Part shown: positions 54,565 through 62,876 of the stretch, one piece after another | How positions within the stretch are numbered: the first letter of the stretch is position 1 | Layout: each line of letters begins with the position of its first letter | Origin: Portibacter lacus | GTDB lineage: Bacteria; Bacteroidota; Bacteroidia; Chitinophagales; Saprospiraceae | Assembly: GCF_021533215.1 (NCBI RefSeq) | Contig: NZ_JAJNKA010000006.1 | Coordinates: 352,447-416,446, forward strand | Length of the DNA: 64,000 nucleotides | Reading direction: 5' to 3' | Translations under genes and position numbers: made by a program | Notes under the pieces: generated by a model | The model's database searches: none | Told to the model about the DNA's origin: nothing | Seen by the model: the letters and a program-made list of their open reading frames with translations, nothing else

Positions 54565-55182
54565 TTAGCTTATGTTGAAGGTTATTTTTATGCCTTCTAT
54601 GATCATGTTCGTTCCAATAATCGCAATGATCAGTCCCATTATTTTTCCAACGACTGAGATGAAGTTATTCCCGACAAGTTTAACCAGTTTCTCACTTAGA
54701 ATAAAGACAAAATAGGTGATTACACACATTAGCCCAAAAACACCTACGACAATAAATGTTTGCACGAAATCCGCATCAGTGACGTAGTTCGTTGCCGTTA
54801 CAATTGTGCCAGGTCCGGCTAGGATCGGTATTGCCAGTGGAGAAATAGCTATGTCTTCATCTATGTTTGGACTTTTGAGATGTTTAACAGATGATTTTTT
54901 GGATTGCAGCATTTCGAAACCTACATAAAAGATTAGAATTCCACCGGTAATTTTGAAGGCAGGAATAGTAATTCCAAATAATTCAAAAATAAACTGTCCA
55001 AGGATGACAAAGGAAACCACAATTATAAAGGCAATGAGTGTAGATTTGCTAGCAATTTCCTTTTGCTTTTCAGTATCTGCACCTTGGACAAGAGACGTGA
55101 AAATAGGAACATTTGCGATTGGGTTCATTATTGCAAAAAATCCAGTAAAAACAGTAATTGAAAATGTTATTAGGTCCTCCAT
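54565..55182 (-). CDS. MarC family integral membrane protein
   Basis: The protein has 205 residues and six membrane helices. Family marks: FFAIMNPIANVPIF near the N-terminus, ITGGILIFYVGFEML and the second repeat PLAIPILAGPGTIVTA. MarC/UPF0056 proteins were once linked to multiple antibiotic resistance; the transport role remains unclear. It is convergent with the DUF1772-like gene. Confidence 0.92.
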   Translation of the reverse strand: MEDLITFSITVFTGFFAIMNPIANVPIFTSLVQGADTEKQKEIASKSTLIAFIIVVSFVILGQFIFELFGITIPAFKITGGILIFYVGFEMLQSKKSSVKHLKSPNIDEDIAISPLAIPILAGPGTIVTATNYVTDADFVQTFIVVGVFGLMCVITYFVFILSEKLVKLVGNNFISVVGKIMGLIIAIIGTNMIIEGIKITFNIS

Positions 55183-55541
55183 TTTATTTTGTTAATTCTC
55201 CTCTGTAACACATGCTACCTTTCATTAAATACAATGTCACTTAAAAAAAAATTATATCGTGCTCATCACACGTCTCAAGTGACATTTGCTCCTCATTAAC
55301 CACATTTCAGGAGAATTGTTCTAGCCTTTTTCTAACATGATAATTTTCGTGTATTTTACTCCTTCTATTATCGTACCATTTCCAGGAATAGATATAGCAA
55401 TACTTAAAAATTTCATTCCATAAACCTCGTGGTGTGTTGATGGTTTTATTTTCGGTGCAAATGTACATTTTTTGATTCAATAACCTCTGCTTTATTGGAG
55501 AATCCAATTTAACTCGGATTCACTAAATCCGAATCAATTAA
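55183..55541. other. intergenic stretch
   Basis: This 359-base A/T-rich stretch has an AACTCGGATT...AATCCGAATC-type hairpin near 55511-55535, next to the 3' end of the LytTR gene. It could act as a weak minus-strand terminator. No credible gene is seen. Confidence 0.4.
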
Positions 55542-56294
55542 TTATGTATTCAGCCAAGACTTAAACTCGGCAGTTTTAGGTCGACTTACTATAAACTCTT
55601 GATTTCTGGGATTGAGAAGCATCAGTTTCACTCGATGATTAAAGTATGGTTGGATCTTTTCTATAGCTGTTTTAGATATTATCTGTCCTCTATTAATGCG
55701 GAAAAACTGACCTGGATCTAATGACTGGATTAAGTGATCTATGGTTTCTTCAATAATGTAACGTCCTTCATTAGTAACTCCAAAGGTTATACTATCTTCT
55801 GAATAAATATATTGCAGATCTTCAGTTCTGATCTGAATAAAGCCATTGCCATCTTTTACTAATATGCCTTTTCGTTGGTTCGAAGTTTGCATCGACGTAA
55901 GCAATTTGCTTAATACTGCTTGGTCTATACCTGTAGACATATTATTTTTTGTGAACTTATCGATGGCTGCTTGCATATCGGTATTTTGGATAGGTTTCAA
56001 TAGATAGTCTATACTATTTACCTTGAATGCTTGAATAGCATATTGATCAAATGCAGTTGTGAATATGATGGGTGCTTCGATTTTTACCTTTTGAAAAATC
56101 TCAAAACTCAACCCATCAGCTAACTGGATATCCATGAAAATAAGATCCGGAGCAGCATTTTTCTGATACCAGTCTATGACATCCACTACTGAATCTAAGA
56201 TCCCTAGCAAGTCATAATTGAAGAAACATTCTTTTAATAATATTTGCAACTGATTAGCTGCTCTTGCCTCATCCTCAATGATTAATATCTTCAT
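55542..56294 (-). CDS. LytTR-family response regulator
   Basis: The protein has 250 residues from ATG 56294 (MKILIIEDEARAANQ), the usual beginning; the frame opens 24 bases earlier. Receiver with phospho-acceptor Asp55 (LIFMDIQLADG) and IDYLLKPI; LytTR DNA-binding domain about 145-250 (RILVKDG-like GILVKDGNGFIQI, FFRINRGQIISKTAIEKIQPYFNHRV). It is the output partner of the kinase gene, which it overlaps by 20 bases. Confidence 0.93.
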   Translation of the reverse strand: MKILIIEDEARAANQLQILLKECFFNYDLLGILDSVVDVIDWYQKNAAPDLIFMDIQLADGLSFEIFQKVKIEAPIIFTTAFDQYAIQAFKVNSIDYLLKPIQNTDMQAAIDKFTKNNMSTGIDQAVLSKLLTSMQTSNQRKGILVKDGNGFIQIRTEDLQYIYSEDSITFGVTNEGRYIIEETIDHLIQSLDPGQFFRINRGQIISKTAIEKIQPYFNHRVKLMLLNPRNQEFIVSRPKTAEFKSWLNT

Positions 56295-57360
56295 GAATTT
56301 TTTTTTGATCTGCCTCATTCAATAATGGTAAGAAAATTGAAAACATTTCCCCATCGTTCACAATTTCGATAGATTTATGTGAAATCAATGCATACCTCCT
56401 TTCGATATTTTTCAAGCCTAGTTTGGTAGAAGGCATTTGAGTTGATTTCGGTTGTATTTTATTTTTTACGATTAAAAGGTCGTCAGCTGCTTGAATGCTA
56501 ATATGAAGTGGTTTATTTTTCGAAATCACATTATGTTTGATGGCATTTTCTAGTAAGAGTTGAAGACTCATAGGAACAATCAGCAGGTTAAGTGTTTTAG
56601 ATGGAATATCCCATACCACCTTTAGGTTCTCTCCAAAACGTTCAGATTGAATATGCAGATAAGATTGTGCAAACTTTAGCTCATCATGTAATGGTATTAA
56701 ATTGGCACTTCCAGATTCCAAAATGAATCGATATACATCAGCAATTTTATCAACAAATTGTTTAGCTTCCTCTTTTGTATTCTGATCTATGATATCTCGA
56801 AGTGTATTCAATGTATTAAAAAGGAAATGCGGCTGGGCTTGATTTCGGAGTGCATCTAATTGTATTTGAACAATGGCTCGCTTGGCTTTCTCCTCATCAC
56901 GGATGGATTTTTGGAGTTTCGCATAAAAGGAGATAGCTTCATAGATAGACATCGTCATCATGCTAATAATAATGATAGAGATGATTTTCGATTTTTCAAT
57001 ATGATTGAAATTTAGTCCTGCTATTTTCTTTAGAAAAGCACTACCTGCAGTATCAATTAAGATTACTGTTAGTATTATCGCAATTGAAAACAAGATAATT
57101 CGCTTAAAAGTATCCTTATACTCAGGAAAACGAATCCTTAATTGAATCATTATTTCTCTAATGGCAAACCAATTTAACGTTGAAAAAAAAAGTGATACAC
57201 TCCAACTAACCAAGGCATGCTCAATCGGGAGATCCCTGCCGAATGAATTGCTGAATATGAAGTCCGCTATAAAACTAAGTACTATGATCCCAATAATTAT
57301 AAACCATTTGTCATCGAAACCTAAGTACTTTATTCTTCTTTCTTTATTGACTAACTTCAT
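56275..57360 (-). CDS. LytS-type sensor histidine kinase
   Basis: The protein has 361 residues. Four membrane helices (about 18-38, 50-68, 87-105, 124-142) have short loops, so sensing is probably within the membrane. A His_kinase domain has His178 in NQAQPHFLFNTLNTLRDI and an ATPase motif LLLENAIKHNVI. It phosphorylates the adjacent LytTR regulator. It begins 3 bases after the 7TM gene in the same operon, so the two upstream membrane proteins may act with it (inference). Confidence 0.92.
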   Translation of the reverse strand: MKLVNKERRIKYLGFDDKWFIIIGIIVLSFIADFIFSNSFGRDLPIEHALVSWSVSLFFSTLNWFAIREIMIQLRIRFPEYKDTFKRIILFSIAIILTVILIDTAGSAFLKKIAGLNFNHIEKSKIISIIIISMMTMSIYEAISFYAKLQKSIRDEEKAKRAIVQIQLDALRNQAQPHFLFNTLNTLRDIIDQNTKEEAKQFVDKIADVYRFILESGSANLIPLHDELKFAQSYLHIQSERFGENLKVVWDIPSKTLNLLIVPMSLQLLLENAIKHNVISKNKPLHISIQAADDLLIVKNKIQPKSTQMPSTKLGLKNIERRYALISHKSIEIVNDGEMFSIFLPLLNEADQKKIHEDINH

Positions 57361-57363
57361 TTT

Positions 57364-58167
57364 TTAGTTAATTGCGATTAAGGGAATCCCTTGTTTTGCC
57401 TGGTAAAAAGTATAAGTTATCCATCCTGCATATATTAAAGAAAAAGTTGTAACAGCAATAACTTGATTCCTATTAGAATTTTTCCATTTCTTAGAAGCCC
57501 ATAATGCGAATAACGGAATAATTTGGATACCATGCAATCCAAAGAAGTGAGCAATTCTGAGATCACCACCTTTCGTACTCCAGTTCAATATTGGTATTCC
57601 TGCACCTCCATCTGCCACACCAACGTTATGAGCCATTTGACTGATCATTTGACCACCGACCCAACTTCCTAATAGTACAACTGCCCATCCTAAGAAAATA
57701 GCCCATTGAACAGATTTTTCAGTGTTGAGTTTAAGGCGAACTGTATCAACAATAAAAATCATCATAAGTATAACATTGATCCCGATAAAAATGCCCATAC
57801 AACCAAATAAGACTCCATCAAACAAGGTATTTTGGTTATAGTGTGATTGCACACCTCTAAATCCCTGTAATGGAATGATTATCATTTCCAATAGCAATGT
57901 CCAAGCTACGATTCCATTGATTATTTTCTTTTTTCGATTAGAATATGGGTAAAAATTGATAAGAAAACCAACTGTCATCATATATATCACAGTAGAAATG
58001 GTAAACTTAAGTGGTTTCAGCCATACACTTATACCTTGCACTACCCGATCATCAGTAAATAGACCAACGAAGCTTAGACCTGCTAGCAATAAAATAAACA
58101 TGGCAAACCAATATAATATAGGACTTGAAGATTTTACTGTGCTGAATACTTGCTTTAAATTATTCAT
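57364..58167 (-). CDS. seven-helix membrane protein with conserved His pair
   Basis: The protein has 267 residues and about seven membrane helices. A well-marked segment reads GGDLRIAHFFGLHGIQIIPLFALWAS, with two His at heme-ligand-like spacing; another reads WVGGQMISQMAHNVGVADGG. This family is common in Bacteroidota but has no settled function; a cofactor such as heme is possible (inference). It overlaps the ABA4-like gene by 4 bases and is 3 bases from the kinase. Confidence 0.65.
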   Translation of the reverse strand: MNNLKQVFSTVKSSSPILYWFAMFILLLAGLSFVGLFTDDRVVQGISVWLKPLKFTISTVIYMMTVGFLINFYPYSNRKKKIINGIVAWTLLLEMIIIPLQGFRGVQSHYNQNTLFDGVLFGCMGIFIGINVILMMIFIVDTVRLKLNTEKSVQWAIFLGWAVVLLGSWVGGQMISQMAHNVGVADGGAGIPILNWSTKGGDLRIAHFFGLHGIQIIPLFALWASKKWKNSNRNQVIAVTTFSLIYAGWITYTFYQAKQGIPLIAIN

Positions 58168-58586
58168 TTCTTGTTTAGTTTAATTGCTCTTATGATTATA
58201 AAAAGTAGGAAACCGACAGGGCCTAACATGAATGTCCCGAATAAGCAAGGAGCTAAGATTAGATGAGGAATCTTTATTGTTTTATTTTGATCTAGAATCC
58301 ACATTCCGACGAGCAAATCGAATGCTAAGTAGTGAACCCATCCAGCGAGAACTGCATCCTCCTTGGTAAATAATTTCATTACAGATTCAAGGCTACCAAA
58401 ATCAAGCCCTCCACCTGCAAGAATGGATTGAGTTATATACGTAGCATAAACCATTGATAATAAAATGGGAATGATTTTGAAGTCAACTAAAAATCTAGTA
58501 ACCTGCCACTTAGGCAATATGATCATAAGGAGCCACATAGTCATGGCTAGTAAATTTGTTATTGAAAAAACATCAGATGGATTCAT
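58164..58586 (-). CDS. ABA4-like membrane protein
   Basis: The protein has 140 residues and four membrane helices. The signature EDAVLAGWVHYLAFDLLVGMWI and the late LILAPCLFGTFMLGPVGFLLF match the ABA4-like (DUF4281) family, named after the plant protein needed for neoxanthin. In bacteria its role is unknown. It is the first gene of the operon that continues with the 7TM protein, histidine kinase and LytTR regulator. Confidence 0.82.
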   Translation of the reverse strand: MNPSDVFSITNLLAMTMWLLMIILPKWQVTRFLVDFKIIPILLSMVYATYITQSILAGGGLDFGSLESVMKLFTKEDAVLAGWVHYLAFDLLVGMWILDQNKTIKIPHLILAPCLFGTFMLGPVGFLLFIIIRAIKLNKK

Positions 58587-58894
58587 TGTTATATTGTTTT
58601 GTTGATATAAATATGCGGTTACATTGACCCACTGAAAAAGGAATAATGTTGAACCGTCGCATTTGTAGTCTGAAGTGTCATGGTTTTTATAAAAATATCT
58701 TATTTGAGAATCGGTGTTGATTGTTTTTCCTGTTTTTAAGCCTCATTTAAGAAGCAAAAAAAGCTTTTCCAAAATTTAATATGGCGCATTTTAAGAGGCA
58801 TCATTTATTGCTATTTTTTGCTTTGTTTTGAATGGATTTTAAATTAACATTACAAGGCTAATAGTTTTATGCTGTCGGCGTTAATTGGTATTTA
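58587..58894. other. divergent promoter region
   Basis: This 308-base A/T-rich stretch lies between the ABA4-like operon and the oxygenase gene. An AAGCAAAAAAAGCTT inverted repeat lies near 58752. No strict TAnnTTTG element was found. No gene is seen. Confidence 0.4.
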
Positions 58895-59488
58895 TTGGAA
58901 CAGATATTCGAGTCCATTATCAACAGTTATTTAGAAACCAAAGTAGGTCAATCAGACCAATTCTTAAATGACGATTTATCTAAGCAACTCAGAGAAATCA
59001 TATTATTGCTATTTCAAGAAAATCAGTTGAAAGCTGCTGGCATAGGAAACAATGCAAAATTCCTGGAGAATAAACTAATTCGGAGCGATTTCATCTACTG
59101 GTTAGATCGAAATCATAACAATGTATATGAGAATGATTTCTTCGATATCATGGACGAATTTGTGAAATATCTCAATAGAACTTGCTATTCAGGAATTACA
59201 GGTTATGAGTTTCATTTCGCTTACTACGATAAAGGAAGTTTCTACAAGAGACATCTTGATCAATTCCGAGATAATCAAAATAGAGCCTTTTCTATGATTA
59301 TGTATCTTAATGAAAACTGGATGGCTTCTGATGGTGGCGAACTATGCATTTACCATGAAAACTCTTCTCAGATTATTTCTCCGCTTAACGGAAGATGTGT
59401 ATTCTTTAAAAGCAATGAGCTGGAACATGAAGTGCTTCTAAGTTATAATCCTCGAATGAGTGTGACGGGTTGGTTCAAGACTAATTAG
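58895..59488 (+). CDS. 2OG-Fe(II) oxygenase (prolyl-hydroxylase-like)
   Basis: The protein has 197 residues from a TTG at 58895; no in-frame ATG or GTG lies between it and the upstream stop. The double-stranded beta-helix core is clear: iron ligands His120 and Asp122 (RHLDQF) and His178 (ELEHEVL), with 2-oxoglutarate-binding Arg187 (NPRMSVTGWF). The spacing resembles prolyl 4-hydroxylase/SM-20-type enzymes, which hydroxylate a protein side chain. The substrate is unknown. Confidence 0.88.
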   Translation: MEQIFESIINSYLETKVGQSDQFLNDDLSKQLREIILLLFQENQLKAAGIGNNAKFLENKLIRSDFIYWLDRNHNNVYENDFFDIMDEFVKYLNRTCYSGITGYEFHFAYYDKGSFYKRHLDQFRDNQNRAFSMIMYLNENWMASDGGELCIYHENSSQIISPLNGRCVFFKSNELEHEVLLSYNPRMSVTGWFKTN

Positions 59489-59578
59489 TACATGATATTC
59501 CAATCTCGGGAAATGACAACTGCCCTACCCTGCGTTCTCGCAAGATAAGGCAGATGTCTATGCTTTGATTTTAATCTA

Positions 59579-59962
59579 TTATCCTTGAGGTTGTGGCGTA
59601 AAGAAGAATTCTTCTTTCACAATCTTTCCTTCAGCAACAGTGTATACGCATATCTCATTCATATCTACTGGCACTGGGACTCCTTTCATATTGACATTCA
59701 TCAGCATGGCAACTGAAAAAATATTATCTGCCACAAGAGGATCACTGATTTCACTTGAATTAATGCTTTCTATCTTCGCATTAAAGTTTTTGCTTTTTTC
59801 TTCTAGCGCATCGAATCCACTTACGATTCTGTTGGGAATTCCTTCTGGCTCTACGCTTACGATACTTGGAGAATATAATTCTTGGATAGCTTTTCCATAA
59901 TCGCCTGTTCGGCAAATTTCTACTAATCTGTTTGCAATTTCTTGTGTTGTCATTGTGTTCAT
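59579..59962 (-). CDS. SnoaL-like/NTF2-fold protein
   Basis: The protein has 127 residues from ATG 59962, preceded by an A/T-rich Bacteroidota-type leader; the frame opens 57 bases earlier without support. It has the cone-like NTF2 fold pattern (EIANRLVEICRTGDYGKAIQELYSPSIVSVEPEG, FSVAMLMNVNMKGVPVPVDMNEICVYTVAEGKIVKEEFFF). No catalytic residue is assigned. The WYL regulator gene lies just upstream in the same direction and may control it. Confidence 0.8.
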   Translation of the reverse strand: MNTMTTQEIANRLVEICRTGDYGKAIQELYSPSIVSVEPEGIPNRIVSGFDALEEKSKNFNAKIESINSSEISDPLVADNIFSVAMLMNVNMKGVPVPVDMNEICVYTVAEGKIVKEEFFFTPQPQG

Positions 59963-60084
59963 ATTTAATTTAAGTTTGATAATTAGGCTTCTTTCATCAT
60001 TTCCGCCTTTGTATAACACAAATATAGATGTGGTCTATGACAACAGTATGTCAGTAAGTTTTTGGGGGCTTGATTTTTTTTAAA

Positions 60085-61032
60085 TTATTGATAATGATCG
60101 AATAGCTCTTTACCTAATTCTCCTAATCGATCATGTAGTGCTTTAGGTTGGATGATCTGTGCCTTATTCGTAAACGCAACCAGCCACCGGGCCATGAGTT
60201 CTATAGATGGAACCCAGAATTTCATTCGAATGCCATCTTCTTCGTTAATTTCTTCTATTAGACCGAAGTAGTATTTTCTTCTTTGAGCGTGTTCGGCGAT
60301 AGAATGATCGAATAAGACCTCGACCACTTGTCCCTTTTGTTGTGCTTTCCAAGCCTTCGCTTGTTCTTCCAAGTAGTGCTGAAGATTAATGTGCGTTCTG
60401 GTATACGTCGTTTCTAGAGAGGTCAGATTTTGAATGCGGTTAATCTTGAATGTTCTGTAGTCTTTTTTCTCTTGGCAATATGCAACGAGGTACCAATGGT
60501 TAGATTGATGATAGCAACCTATTGGTTCGAGGATGCGTTCAGAAGGACTTCCACCGCCTGCTTTTTCATAGGAGATCTGGATAAGTTGCTTGCTTGCAAT
60601 ACACTTGAATAATTCCTGTAAGTAAGGTTTATGTTCTTCTAATTTATATTGAGTAATCGCAATAGAATCATCTAGAATGTCAAGTGCTTGTTTTTCAGAA
60701 CTTCGTAACACTGCTCTTATTTTATTCATCGCAGAGGAATAATAATCCTGCGTTTCGTTATCTGTGATATTAACCATGAATTTTTCAGCGGTCAATAAAG
60801 ACAGCGCTTCTCCTTCATTAAACATGATCGGAGGAAGTTTATATCCGTCAGTTATCGAATAGCCAATTCCTGGATCACCGATGATAGGAATACCTGCATT
60901 CTTTAGGGTTTTAATATCTCGGTAGACGGTCCGCAAACTGGTCTCAAATCGATCTGCAATATCTGAAGCAGTTATGATTTTTTTGGTTTGCAACATTATG
61001 AGCATGGATATAATTCGGTCGAATTTGTTCAT
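60085..61032 (-). CDS. YafY-type HTH/WYL-domain regulator
   Basis: The protein has 315 residues. N-terminal HTH_11 winged helix (RIISMLIMLQTKKIITASDIADRFETSLRTVYRDIKTLKNAGIPIIGDPGIGY), then a WYL domain (about 140-205, IQISYEKAGGG...EPIGCYHQSNHWYLVAYCQEKKDYRTFKINRI) and a C-terminal WCX region. WYL domains sense nucleic acid or small ligands; the target is unknown. It has a 122-base gap to OsmC upstream. Confidence 0.92.
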   Translation of the reverse strand: MNKFDRIISMLIMLQTKKIITASDIADRFETSLRTVYRDIKTLKNAGIPIIGDPGIGYSITDGYKLPPIMFNEGEALSLLTAEKFMVNITDNETQDYYSSAMNKIRAVLRSSEKQALDILDDSIAITQYKLEEHKPYLQELFKCIASKQLIQISYEKAGGGSPSERILEPIGCYHQSNHWYLVAYCQEKKDYRTFKINRIQNLTSLETTYTRTHINLQHYLEEQAKAWKAQQKGQVVEVLFDHSIAEHAQRRKYYFGLIEEINEEDGIRMKFWVPSIELMARWLVAFTNKAQIIQPKALHDRLGELGKELFDHYQ

Positions 61033-61154
61033 CTAGAAAATTCTGTTTAGAACAGTAAAAATACAAATTGAACGCAAAGTCAATAATTCTTTAAGCGAAC
61101 ATCCATTACCAACATACGATAGGCCCAATTGTAAAAGCTATAAGATATTTTTGC

Positions 61155-61559
61155 TTATTCGGAAACTAAGTGTATTTGACCAGAAATAGTACAGGAAGTC
61201 TTAACGGTGTTGAAAATCGTCCCGAATTTTTCAATGTTCTTTTGAAGCAATTCTACATTCAAATGCGCCTCATTCGTGTAGATCGTTAAGTCATAATAAA
61301 TTTTATCCATTCTCGGAGGTTTCTCTAATCTTACGGCGTTCACGGCTATATCGGCATGTAAGTATTCAAATTTTAAAATGGAAGAAAAACGTTCTAAGCT
61401 TTTTAGTATACAAGCAGAAAGAGAGCTTAAAAAGACCTCAGCTGGATTCGCTAAGGTGTCTGCGGAATCAGAAGTAAGGCCGAAAACAATTTCTGATTCT
61501 TTGATGCTGGTTTTGCCTTTTGTCTTGGCAACTGAAGTAGAATGGACGGAATATTTCAT
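61155..61559 (-). CDS. OsmC family protein
   Basis: The protein has 134 residues. The family fold is visible: NPAEVFLSSLSACILKSLERFSSI with a Cys in the first active helix and VKTSCTISGQIHL with the second Cys, the pair used to reduce organic hydroperoxides. The SACIL and TSCTIS spacing is typical. It lies 30 bases after the intradiol-like lipoprotein gene on the same strand. Confidence 0.9.
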   Translation of the reverse strand: MKYSVHSTSVAKTKGKTSIKESEIVFGLTSDSADTLANPAEVFLSSLSACILKSLERFSSILKFEYLHADIAVNAVRLEKPPRMDKIYYDLTIYTNEAHLNVELLQKNIEKFGTIFNTVKTSCTISGQIHLVSE

Positions 61560-61589
61560 ATGGATTAAATTTTGTATTGTCAGGCGCCT

Positions 61590-62717
61590 CTATTGAGGAT
61601 TAAGGACAATATCTCTATTTCCTACCCAAGTTCCCTCTTCGTTAAGATTTAAATTAATAATATTTGAAAACCCACCTGTTCGAGTAAGCTTTTTAGTCAT
61701 TTCTTTAGTTATAATTTGGTCTCCAGAAAACCATGTTGCATTTATCCAATATTCATCAAAATGCTTTCCCTTTAATGTCATGTGAATATGAGCTGGTTCT
61801 GAATGATTGGGGTAAGGTGCAGGTTTTATCGTGTGAAACCTATATTTTCCATCACTATTAGTCAGTGCCCAACCACGTAAATATCCATGCCGAACGCCAT
61901 TTCCTGTCTCGTCCCCTTTCTTTTCATAGAGGCCATCATTATTCGTATGATATGCATATACGATAACATCCTTAGCAGGAGTTACACCATCTTTTTCATA
62001 TATAGTGCCTTCCATAATAAGTCTTTCGCCTTGTACATTATGGTCTGCTATGGTTGTTTCCCATTTCAAGTTAGCTGAAGCTTCATTCGCGCCACACCAT
62101 TGACAATCAGGTATTTTTGAGACATCGTTCTCACTGCTTGGGACGGGTTGTTTAACTGCAATTGTTATAAAGGTAATTAGGGTGCTATCTGCTAGTTGTT
62201 TCAGGTCTGCAAGAAAATGCTGGTCACTCCCATGGACGAATTTCTTACCCATATAAGTAATATATTGCTTGAAGTGGATATCATAAGCTTCAGGACTTGC
62301 TCCCTCAACAGTCGTATGAATGTGTCGGTTGTCAGCAGAACTACCATAGTCTCCAGGTAAAATGGTCTGAACAAATATTTGTCCATCTTCATTTGTGAAA
62401 ACGCTTCCATTTAATCGAGCAGTGGACTCATCATTTGGATCAGCAGGATCATACTGACCATCGGAGGAAGTGTGATAGAGCTTAATTTTTTGTTTGCTTA
62501 GCGGTTTCTGATTCGCTTGATTAATGAAGGTGAGACAAAGCCATAATTTCTGTCCTTTTTCAGATGAATCACTGATCTGAACTTGATGTGATAAATCAAT
62601 ATCTCTAAATTTTTCTAAAGATTCTATTTCTTCATTGGTTAAGGGCAAGATGGTCCTATCGACAGCACATTGTGAGCTTAAAAAACTGATGGATAATATA
62701 GCCAAAAGATGTTTCAT
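61590..62717 (-). CDS. lipoprotein with two tandem intradiol-dioxygenase-like domains
   Basis: The protein has 375 residues with lipobox SSQC (Cys17). Two similar halves are seen. The first half has IKLYHTSSDGQYD and NRHIHTTVEG; the second has VYAYHTNNDGLYEKKG, RGWALTNSDGKYRFHTIKPAPYPNHSEPAHIHMTLKG. In each half the Tyr and His positions resemble the iron ligands of protocatechuate/catechol intradiol dioxygenases. Single-domain secreted versions exist; this fused, lipid-anchored form would sit in the periplasm or at the surface. Activity and substrate are not known. Confidence 0.78.
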   Translation of the reverse strand: MKHLLAILSISFLSSQCAVDRTILPLTNEEIESLEKFRDIDLSHQVQISDSSEKGQKLWLCLTFINQANQKPLSKQKIKLYHTSSDGQYDPADPNDESTARLNGSVFTNEDGQIFVQTILPGDYGSSADNRHIHTTVEGASPEAYDIHFKQYITYMGKKFVHGSDQHFLADLKQLADSTLITFITIAVKQPVPSSENDVSKIPDCQWCGANEASANLKWETTIADHNVQGERLIMEGTIYEKDGVTPAKDVIVYAYHTNNDGLYEKKGDETGNGVRHGYLRGWALTNSDGKYRFHTIKPAPYPNHSEPAHIHMTLKGKHFDEYWINATWFSGDQIITKEMTKKLTRTGGFSNIINLNLNEEGTWVGNRDIVLNPQ

Positions 62718-62876
62718 ATTTGTAAATACTCAGTTACCTAAAACTAAAGATGGTCATTTCCGTCCGTTGAAATTCAATGTTTTATGTTTCTAAATTTACC
62801 AAATGATTTCTATTATTAAAAATAGAAGGTAAAATATCAAGGTAGAGCTTAGTGAATTTGTTTGTAACAATCGCTC

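Noticed and set aside
55307..55507. 66-codon minus-strand open frame between MarC and LytTR genes
   Set aside because: Composition is not protein-like, and there is no motif or leader; treated as chance.
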